From NCBI RefSeq assembly GCF_029626175.1, contig NZ_JARUBM010000002.1, forward strand, positions 3,489,001 through 3,553,000: a DNA stretch of 64,000 nucleotides, read 5' to 3'. Positions within the stretch are counted from its first letter, which is position 1. Every line of letters starts with the position of its first letter. Below, one piece after another: positions 24,581 to 31,624 of the stretch. Below the pieces are notes generated by a model. That model saw only the letters and a program-made list of their open reading frames with translations, was not told the origin of the DNA and made no database searches. Origin of the DNA: Micromonospora sp. WMMD1082. Lineage in GTDB: Bacteria > Actinomycetota > Actinomycetes > Mycobacteriales > Micromonosporaceae. Both the position numbers and the translations under genes were made by a program.

Positions 24581-25020
24581 TAGCAGAAGAGGAGATAGAG
24601 CAGTGGTGCGACGGCGGTGAAGCGTGCTGGCATGACAGTCGCGGCAGCGAGGGCTAGGGCGGTGCAGAGCAGGGCGGCGCGGGCGGTGGGTAGGAAGAAC
24701 CACCAGGTGCCGATGATCCGGCATGCGACCGCTGCGACGGTGAAGACCGCAGCGGTCACGGTGGCGATAAGTACAAGGTGGTAGGGCCAGAGGATGCGTG
24801 CAGCGGTGAGTTCGGCGGCGTCGCGGCGACCGAGGATCAGCAGGGCGGTGGTGACGCAGGCGGTGGCGCTGAGTGTCAGGATCGTGGGTCCGAGGTTCGG
24901 AACGAAGGCGTACCGGGCCTGCGGTGGCACGACAGCAGCGAAGATCAGGGCCAAGCAGGACCCTACGCCAAGGAGGAGGGCAGTTGGTCCGGCGCGGTGT
25001 GCGCGCAGGAGAAGCGTCAT
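24427..25020 (-). CDS. ABC exporter membrane subunit (second)
   Basis: A 197-residue protein with about six membrane spans (for example ALLLGVGSCLALIFAAVVPP and LLALLAILLFITLGPRRL). Its ATG directly abuts the stop of the larger permease gene. It has no recognisable family signature of its own but, by position and topology, is likely a second transmembrane subunit of the ABC system encoded upstream. Confidence 0.7.
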   Translation of the reverse strand: MTLLLRAHRAGPTALLLGVGSCLALIFAAVVPPQARYAFVPNLGPTILTLSATACVTTALLILGRRDAAELTAARILWPYHLVLIATVTAAVFTVAAVACRIIGTWWFFLPTARAALLCTALALAAATVMPARFTAVAPLLYLLFCYYIGRGDTWWDLILAHPSPTNFTASALLALLAILLFITLGPRRLHPYDEPE

Positions 25021-25806
25021 CTACGTGCCGGAGGGGTTGTGGGTTGCGTCGGCACCGGTGAGATAAAGAAGGATGATGCCTGCGGTCAGGAGGATGGGCA
25101 CGCTGATCAGCCAGGTCCGGGGCAGTCGATGTGGCTGACTGGTGGCGAATGCGCAGGCGCCGATGATGGCGAGGGTCAGTCCGGTGAACCAGAGCAGTTC
25201 CCCGAGGATCCAGGTGGTCTTCACGGGCTGGGACAGGCTGTCGCCGAATCCCGTACCCAGCCACTGGAGCCACGAGTTATCCCCGAGGATGGCGAACGTT
25301 GCGGCGTACGCATAGCTGGCCAGGAACGCGACGGGTATCGCGAGCAGGGGGCGCAGGAGCGTGCCGACGAGTTGCCCCATCGCGGCACTGACGCACAAGG
25401 CCGCGACGGACACGATGATCACGGCGGCGGCCGGCGCCGCCGCGGCAACGAGACCAGAGCGAACGCCTGAAATCACCACGAACAGCAGCCACGCCACCGA
25501 CAACGGCACTGCGGTGGCGACGAACTGCGCACCCACCCGCCCCAGAGGCGGCCGAGCAGAGGCGACCGCGTAGTCGCGGCCGGAGCGGTGGTGGTGGCGA
25601 GCCGTGACGGCGGCGGCCATCGCGGCGCCGACGGCACCGGCGAGGATCACCGATTCGAGTTGACGTCCTGCCAACGCTTGGAGATCGCGGGGTGGCTCGG
25701 CCATCCGGAGCAGGTAGTCGGCCAGGTCATAGCTGAGGAAGACCACCAAGCCGACAACGATCAGCGCCGTCCACCCCTTGTCGAGATGGAAGCGCAGGGC
25801 CGTCAT
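25021..25806 (-). CDS. ABC exporter membrane subunit (first)
   Basis: A 261-residue integral membrane protein with six or so hydrophobic spans (WTALIVVGLVVFLSYDLADY; AAVIIVSVAALCVSAAMGQL). The layout fits ABC-2 type permeases of small drug, bacteriocin or lipid exporters. Its ATG overlaps the ATPase gene by ATGA, so subunit synthesis is coupled. Substrate unknown. Confidence 0.75.
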   Translation of the reverse strand: MTALRFHLDKGWTALIVVGLVVFLSYDLADYLLRMAEPPRDLQALAGRQLESVILAGAVGAAMAAAVTARHHHRSGRDYAVASARPPLGRVGAQFVATAVPLSVAWLLFVVISGVRSGLVAAAAPAAAVIIVSVAALCVSAAMGQLVGTLLRPLLAIPVAFLASYAYAATFAILGDNSWLQWLGTGFGDSLSQPVKTTWILGELLWFTGLTLAIIGACAFATSQPHRLPRTWLISVPILLTAGIILLYLTGADATHNPSGT

Positions 25807-26549
25807 CGTTGCGCTCCGGTCAGTGCCGCATAGCCGTCATACACCGTCGGAGTCGCGCTGCCGTTCGGCGCGGCAGCCGCGAGCGCGTCAACAGTGCCGT
25901 GGAACACTGTCCGGCCGCCGACCAGAACCACGACCTGGGAACACACGGAGGCGACATCATCGAGCAGATGCGTACTCAACAGCACGGCCCGCTCACGACC
26001 CAGCTCGGTCACCAGCACACGGAACTGTTCACGCTGGTCGGGGTCGAGCCCGGCGGTAGGCTCGTCCAACAGAAGCAGATGCGGGTCGTTGACCAAGGCC
26101 ATGGCGATAGCGAGCCGGCGCAGCATCCCACCGGATAGCGAGCGGGTCCTCGACTCGGCCCGATCCGCCAGATCCACCCGCTCCAGCACCGCCCTCGCCC
26201 GCTGCATCGCCTCCTTGGTCGACAGCCCTTTCATCCAGCCCAGATAGGCGACCTGCTCCGCTACTCGCAGATGTCGCAGGACCATCGGATGCTGGGGTGC
26301 GTAGCCGATCCTGCGACGGACCTCCGACAGGTCCCGCACGGTCTGCGTATCGGCCCCAAAGATCCGCAAACGGCCACCGCCGACCGGAAGAGCTGTCGCC
26401 AACGCCCGCAGCAACGTCGTCTTCCCGGCCCCGTTCGGACCAACAAGACCAGTGACTCCTACCGACGAAACCAAGTCAGCCGAGTGAACCACGGCACGGC
26501 GACGGATGCGAACCGCAACCCTCTCAGCCTCAACTACCGGCACGCTCAC
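25803..26549 (-). CDS. ABC transporter ATP-binding protein
   Basis: ATPase of the exporter. Walker A GPNGAGKTTLLRAL, Q-loop GYAPQHPMVLRHLRVAEQVA, signature LSGGMLRRLAIAMAL, Walker B LLLLDEPTAGLD and the switch His in LLSTHLLDD are all intact. I take GTG 26549 as start (GGGAGGG about 10 bases upstream); an ATG at 26558 touches the ribosome site. This gives 248 residues, normal for ABC-2 ATPases. The three genes form one tight operon. Confidence 0.9.
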   Translation of the reverse strand: MSVPVVEAERVAVRIRRRAVVHSADLVSSVGVTGLVGPNGAGKTTLLRALATALPVGGGRLRIFGADTQTVRDLSEVRRRIGYAPQHPMVLRHLRVAEQVAYLGWMKGLSTKEAMQRARAVLERVDLADRAESRTRSLSGGMLRRLAIAMALVNDPHLLLLDEPTAGLDPDQREQFRVLVTELGRERAVLLSTHLLDDVASVCSQVVVLVGGRTVFHGTVDALAAAAPNGSATPTVYDGYAALTGAQR

Positions 26550-26928
26550 CCCGACCATCCCTCCCGTCTGGCCAACTGACCATAGCACTCCGAAGCATCG
26601 ACGCTCCGTGATCGACATTTCTTCGTGCAGGCGAATCCCTTTCATGCATTCACCCGACGATCAAACAACGGATCGAGAAAGACCTACAGGTCGACAATCG
26701 CAGAGATGGAATTCCCGCCATTGGCACCTGTTTGCACTGTCCACCATCGACAAAAGCGCCCGAATTGCCTCTCTTGGCCTCTCAGGAAATTCACGCCTCC
26801 ATGAGAACTCTGCACAGCTGAATGGCCCTAAACTCCAATGGCCCTGAAGCTGCCGGATGATCAGGCGATGCGTTTGATCAACGCATCACTTCCAGCGGCA
26901 AAGTCATTCCCATCGGTACGGGAGGTCG

Positions 26929-27315
26929 ATGATGCGAAGGCTAATCGTTCATGTGACAGCAACGGCCGCACTCGCGGTCGGTGGAGCAGTTGTCGCTGGC
27001 GCAGTACCCGCCCTGGCATACCCGCACTGCGAGCGCTACGCAGGGCTGCCAGTATTCAGCGGCTCCAACATCTCTGGAAGCTACTCGGTGTCGTGCACGC
27101 AGACGGTGCCCAGCGCGACCCTCTACGGACGCATCAAGGAGGACCGCAACAACCTTCCCGACGTCGTACACGACACCGAGTCAATCACCTTCACCCACAG
27201 CAACAGCTCCACCGTAAGCACCTCCACGTGCCAGAATGGCGACATGATCTACATCGAGGCCCAGATCAACAACGAAACTCCCGCGCAAAGCTCCGGACGC
27301 GAGATGCACTGCTGA
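26929..27315 (+). CDS. small secreted protein with four cysteines
   Basis: The start is ATG 26929 or 26932, after GGGAGG. A Sec signal peptide (RRLIVHVTATAALAVGGAVV, cleavage after ALA near 29) leads to a mature part of about 98 residues that is Ser/Thr/Asn-rich with four cysteines (HCERY, SCTQ, TCQN and the terminal HC). A disulfide-stabilised beta fold is likely. Function unknown. It is divergent from the ABC operon. Confidence 0.7.
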   Translation: MMRRLIVHVTATAALAVGGAVVAGAVPALAYPHCERYAGLPVFSGSNISGSYSVSCTQTVPSATLYGRIKEDRNNLPDVVHDTESITFTHSNSSTVSTSTCQNGDMIYIEAQINNETPAQSSGREMHC

Positions 27316-27551
27316 ACCAGCGGGAGCCGCGGGCTCACCAGCCAGAATCCGACATCAATCCACACTGCCGCCGAGTCGGGCGGGCGGAAGCAGTCACACC
27401 CGCCCGACGCTCCCTCCGATCAATCCGAATCCGCCAATCGGCAAGCCTGACCGGCGACCGCTCATTTGACAAATTCGACCGACGCCCACGCCACACGACA
27501 TTAACGCCATGATCGATGAACCGCGACCGACAAAGCCGCGACCGACGTGAA

Positions 27552-27889
27552 TCAACTACCCCACGTCAGTCCCATCAGTTCGCCGGGGCTTCCGGCACTG
27601 GGGCAATTAGTGGCATCTGGTGTCGGGCACAGCAACGGCAAGTGGTGGTCCAACTCGCGCAGCCAACCCAGCATGCCAGTCATCTCCAAGTCGCGCGTGT
27701 TCCCACCGTACCTCAGCACCGTCAGCCAGCCCACCACAGCGTCCACTGCCGGCGCGAGCAGGCATCGGATCAAGAGGTCGGGCACGGGAGAGACCAAGTC
27801 GGCGTCATCGACGATATTGACCAAGGCAAGATTGCGAGATCCTCGCTCACCTGCCCGGGTACGAATTCGTCACCTACGAATCCGTACAT
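27552..27889 (-). pseudogene. hypothetical protein, probably frameshifted
   Basis: From an ATG at 27889 (GGTGGA just upstream) one frame gives MYGFVGDEFVPGQVSEDLAI. After a single missing base near 27830 the next frame gives ALVNIVDDADLVSPVPDLLI and LTVLRYGGNTRDLEMTGMLG, to a stop at 27552. Joined, this makes a plausible 113-residue soluble protein. Both the join and the gene are inferred; no family recognised. Confidence 0.4.
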
Positions 27890-28023
27890 TCCACCAGGAA
27901 AGCTGGTTCTGTGCCCGTGCGTTCGACCTTGCGGCTCAGGATGGCGTTCGCGGCGTCGTCGCGTCGCGATGGCGCCTGGGCAAGGTGCTGTCGCCCACGC
28001 TCAGGCTGGGCCATCATTTCCCT

Positions 28024-28266
28024 GTGAAGCCCCCGCATTGCCTCGTCTGTGGATCATCGGACGAGGCGGAGCAGTTCACAGCGGTGAGTTTTGGGGTGAA
28101 CGACCAGGAGAAAGCAGCTCTCGCGGCGCGCGCAGCCGCAGGGTGGGTCGGCCACCCGGAGAACGTCTTCTGGTTCTGTGCCGAACACCTTGACCTCGGC
28201 GCCGACCGCCAGTCCATGCACTGGCGCGATGCCATCGCCGAGATCAGAGCCATCGCTCAGGAGTAA
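28024..28266 (+). CDS. small zinc-finger-like protein, 80 aa
   Basis: From GTG 28024 it reads VKPPHCLVCGSSDEAEQFTA, then GHPENVFWFCAEHLDLGADR. The CxxC and later C-x2-H form a plausible zinc site of a small HNH/ribbon-like fold. No clear ribosome site; the frame is open further upstream but that part is low-complexity. Function unknown. Confidence 0.45.
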   Translation: MKPPHCLVCGSSDEAEQFTAVSFGVNDQEKAALAARAAAGWVGHPENVFWFCAEHLDLGADRQSMHWRDAIAEIRAIAQE

Positions 28267-28501
28267 GTCGGCACTCCATCTCGACCCTAGACCGCCCCTT
28301 TGGGCGACCCGTGACGGTGGGGCGGGGTCCTCGACCTTCGCGGTTGCTCGCGACGCAGCGCGCTCGCAGCAACGGCACCGGATCTACGCCGAGGATCAAT
28401 CGCGTCGTACCAGCATCGGGCCCGACGTACGGCCGTGAGGTCCGCACCGGGCTTTTCCGTTGGCGGCATGTCGATCGGCATCGCTACGATGCCTCGTGGT
28501 G

Positions 28502-28574
28502 GGGCTCGTAGCGCAGAGGTAGTCGCGCCGCCCTTTCATGGCGGAGGATGCCGGTTCGAGTCCGGTCGGGCCCC
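28502..28574 (+). tRNA. tRNA with anticodon UUC (Glu-type)
   Basis: The sequence folds as a full cloverleaf. The acceptor is GGGCTCG/CGGGCCC (one T-G wobble), with T8-A9 and a 3-bp D stem (GCG/CGC). The anticodon stem is CCGCC/GGCGG with 7-base loop CTTTCAT, giving anticodon TTC at 28535-28537. The variable loop is AGGAT, and the T arm is GCCGG/CCGGT with loop TTCGAGT. The anticodon arm is like tRNA-Glu but the body is not obviously so. CCA is not encoded: the discriminator position is C and CACC follows. It lies in accessory DNA, so it may be a mobile-element tRNA. Confidence 0.8.
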
Positions 28575-28680
28575 ACCCCATTGCGTGCCCGGTGGCGCGG
28601 AGGCCGACGCGCCGCATTACTCGTGCGACGGGTGCTGGGTCGAATCCGGTGCTTCCGCGCAGACCGGTTGGGTGGGAACG

Positions 28681-30054
28681 ATGAACGGGGCAGAGGTGGA
28701 GGCGGCCCTTCGGGTGCTCGCCGAGATCCGCACGTTGCCCGTCGATGATCCGGTACGTCAACGAGTGCAGCGCGCGGTCGATGGGTTACTGAAGGATGCG
28801 CAGCGTCAGCGGCGTGCTGATCGCCGGCGCAAGACGGCAGCGGCCGATCGGGCCGTTGTCGCGGGTGCGGCCACTGGTGCTGAGGATCGGGTCGAGGGTG
28901 TTCCGGTGTCAGTTCCGCGCGACGTGGTCGATGCGGCCGGTGCGGCCGGTGCCGGACGGACTCGGCGAGACCGCTGCTGTTATGCCTGCCGCGATCGGTT
29001 CCGTACTGTTGATGCCTTCTACCACGCGTTGTGTCCTGCGTGTGCGCAGTTGCACCGCCGGCATCGGCACGCCGGCACCGATCTGGCTGGCCGGCGTGCG
29101 GTGGTCACCGGGGGCCGGGTGAAGATTGGCTTTCAGGTGGCGTTGAAGTTGCTCCGCGACGGCGCTGCCGTCACGGTGGTGACGCGATTTCCGGCTGACG
29201 CCGCCCGCCGGTACGCGCGAGAGCCGGATTCCCCCACCTGGTTGACGTCACTGCGCGTCATCGGCGCGGACCTGCGGGACCCTCGCCAGGTGCTCGACGT
29301 TGCGGAACGGTTGGCCGCAGACGGACTCCGACTGGACATCCTCATCAACAACGCGGCACAGACGGTGCGTCGGCCGATGTGGGCTTACCAGCCGCTGATT
29401 GCAGCGGAACTGCAGGCCGCTCCCGAGGATGTCGCCGTCGAGTCGGCGGGCGGGTTCCGACCAGGTGCCGCGCCCGATTGGAGCGTTCGCCTCCCAGCCG
29501 CTGGCAAGGCATTCAGCCAGGAGCTGGCGTCCATCATCGACGCCACCGGCGCGCTGGTCGTCACAGGCGCCGAAAACTCCTGGACCGCGAAGGTCGGCCA
29601 GGTTGACCCCGTCGAGCTGCTGGAGGTGCAACTCGTCAACGTGGTGGCGCCGTTTCTTCTCCTCGACCGGCTCCGTCCGGCCCTGACCGCACCCGGCCCC
29701 GGCAGCCGGTACGTGGTGAACGTGACGGGCCGGGAAGGCTGGTTCTCGGAGGACAGCAACGGTCCCAGCCGGCACCCCCACACGTCGGTCAGTAAGGCTG
29801 CCCTGAACATGCTGACCCGCGTTGGCGCCACCGACCTCGCGCAGCACCACGTGTACATGTGTGGCGTCGATACCGGCTGGATCACCGACGAAAACCCCGC
29901 CACGATCAAAGCGCGGCGCGCCGCCGTCGGCTGGCGGCCACCCTTGGACGTCATCGACGCAGCGGCGCGGATCTACCACCCCATCATCTGCGGCGAAACC
30001 GGCACACCGCTGTACGGCGTGCTCCTCAAGAACTACGCGGTCGTCCCCTGGTAG
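28681..30054 (+). CDS. SDR oxidoreductase with N-terminal zinc ribbon
   Basis: A 457-residue protein. The first 95 residues are helical and charged, then a four-cysteine ribbon (CCYACRDRF ... LCPACAQLHRRH). A Rossmann short-chain dehydrogenase follows: RRAVVTGGRVKIGFQVALKL (cofactor loop with TGG-x3-G), LDILINNAAQTVRRP (NNAA), and a late SVSKAALNML (S/K motif in place of the classical YxxxK). The combination occurs as a distinct SDR group in actinomycetes. NAD(P) binding is likely; substrate unknown. ATG 28681 is chosen over upstream frame extension, which runs through the tRNA. Confidence 0.85.
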   Translation: MNGAEVEAALRVLAEIRTLPVDDPVRQRVQRAVDGLLKDAQRQRRADRRRKTAAADRAVVAGAATGAEDRVEGVPVSVPRDVVDAAGAAGAGRTRRDRCCYACRDRFRTVDAFYHALCPACAQLHRRHRHAGTDLAGRRAVVTGGRVKIGFQVALKLLRDGAAVTVVTRFPADAARRYAREPDSPTWLTSLRVIGADLRDPRQVLDVAERLAADGLRLDILINNAAQTVRRPMWAYQPLIAAELQAAPEDVAVESAGGFRPGAAPDWSVRLPAAGKAFSQELASIIDATGALVVTGAENSWTAKVGQVDPVELLEVQLVNVVAPFLLLDRLRPALTAPGPGSRYVVNVTGREGWFSEDSNGPSRHPHTSVSKAALNMLTRVGATDLAQHHVYMCGVDTGWITDENPATIKARRAAVGWRPPLDVIDAAARIYHPIICGETGTPLYGVLLKNYAVVPW

Positions 30055-30839
30055 CGAAACCGCCCGCAGCTGAGGGACGCCATGTGTCCACACGACACGT
30101 CAATCGCCGAGCGGGCAGGTGGGGTGTGGGCGACGGGTGCTGAATGGATCATCGCACTATCCACCAGTGGCCCGCTGTCACGTCCGGATGGCATAGGCCC
30201 GGACTTCTCCCACCGAACGACAACGAACCCTGACCGCAGCAGCGTTGGCCCAGGGCTTAACCCGGGGGAGCGCGGGCCGCGGCATCCCCCCGCAGGGCGT
30301 CGTGTCACATTCGCGATCTGAATGCCGTCTCGGGATTGATCCCTCGTAGCCTTGGCGGGCCGCCGCTTGTCTTCTGCGACGGCCGGACAAATGCCGGTCG
30401 ACCACCTCGTCGACGCGCCCGGACAGCGCAGGCCGTACCCCTTTTTCTGCATCCACGGCGATTACTCTAAGTCGCTGTTTGGTAACTTCGCGCACCCGTG
30501 GTCGGGTGAGCGTCCGGGATCGTCCCGTCCGCTTACGCGGTGGAGTCGCATCCCGGCACCCATTTCGCCATTTCGCCTGAACCTGACTCTTAGCATCCGA
30601 CGTCGCCGTCCGGCTCGGAACATATCAGTGCTTATGACGATCGTGAAGAGCCCGAGATCCAGTCCCGCCTGCGGTGCCTTGGAGCCGCGATTCGCCCGCG
30701 CACGCCCCGTGCGGTAATCGTGGGTCACGCGACGCACCCGTCCCTGATCACCTGACCCTGGCCCCTATCGCCTGTGGGCCCGCTCGAAGGGCAGCGCCGT
30801 ATGAGGTAAGGGCTGTGGAGGTTGGTGTGTGGGGACGGG
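30055..30839. other. no gene recognised
   Basis: 785 bases between the SDR gene and the convergent prepilin peptidase gene. Short frames on both strands have no ribosome sites and a skewed composition. I see no convincing RNA gene, IS end or strong terminator. Confidence 0.5.
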
Positions 30840-31583
30840 TCACTGGGGCAGTGACGCGAGCGCGAAGGCGAGGAGGGCGCCGAGCATCATGGCGGGGCCG
30901 TGTGCGATGCCTTGGCGCAGGTGGATCCGCCGGGTGACGAGCAGGAACAGGCCGGCGACGGCGCCGATGAGGGTCGCGGCGATCAGGCCGGCGAACGCGG
31001 TGGAGAGGCTGATCGAGCCGGGGAGGAGACCGGTCAGGGCGGCCAGTTTCGCGTCGCCGAGGCCGATCGCGGTGGGTCTGGCGAGCAGCATGACGAGGTA
31101 GATCCCGGCGAGCAGCGCCGCGCCCGCGAGCGCGGTGTGAAGGTGGTGGTAGGTGGTCGTCGCGATGGCGGTGACGGCCAGGATGGCGACCGTGCCGGCG
31201 GTGGCGGGCAGCGTGATGCGGTCCGGGAGGCGGTGAACCGTGGTGTCCACGAAGGACAGGACGATGCCGAACGCGGCGACCCAGGCCATCAGGGTGAACG
31301 TGGCGAGGTCGGGGCTGCGCCAAGTGATGAACGCGGCCACGAGCGCGGCGGTCGCCTCGATGGTGGCGGTGGTGGGTCCGATGCGGCGGGCGCATCCGGG
31401 GCATCGGCCGGTGGCGGGCAGCATCGCCCAGACCGATGTGACCAGTGGCCGTTGGCATCGTGGGCAGCGGCGGCGCAGGGGTCGCCCGTACGCGACGCTG
31501 TTGGTGAAGACCCGGGCGCGCAGCCACGGCCCGGCCGCGGCGCCGGCTGCCGCCGCGGCCAGGACGAGGGTGGTGGCGGTCAT
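30840..31583 (-). CDS. prepilin peptidase (A24 family)
   Basis: A 247-residue membrane aspartyl protease that would cleave the leader of Flp-type pilins. It has the N-terminal four-cysteine zinc site (RCPRCQRPL and RCPGCARRIG), about seven membrane spans, and both catalytic Asp motifs: SFVDTTVHRLPDRITLP and TAIGLGDAKLAALTGLLPG. It is the last gene of the leftward pilus operon, 41 bases after the LysM/BTAD gene, and presumably processes the pilin at 35793-35990. Confidence 0.9.
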   Translation of the reverse strand: MTATTLVLAAAAAGAAAGPWLRARVFTNSVAYGRPLRRRCPRCQRPLVTSVWAMLPATGRCPGCARRIGPTTATIEATAALVAAFITWRSPDLATFTLMAWVAAFGIVLSFVDTTVHRLPDRITLPATAGTVAILAVTAIATTTYHHLHTALAGAALLAGIYLVMLLARPTAIGLGDAKLAALTGLLPGSISLSTAFAGLIAATLIGAVAGLFLLVTRRIHLRQGIAHGPAMMLGALLAFALASLPQ

Positions 31584-31624
31584 GGTGGTGTGGTCTTGCT
31601 GAGGTGGCGGGGTGGCATGGCGGG

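Noticed and set aside
26838..27512. 224-codon frame overlapping the secreted protein
   Set aside because: Arg/His-rich and out of frame with the signal-peptide gene at 26929, which has a ribosome site and a coherent product.
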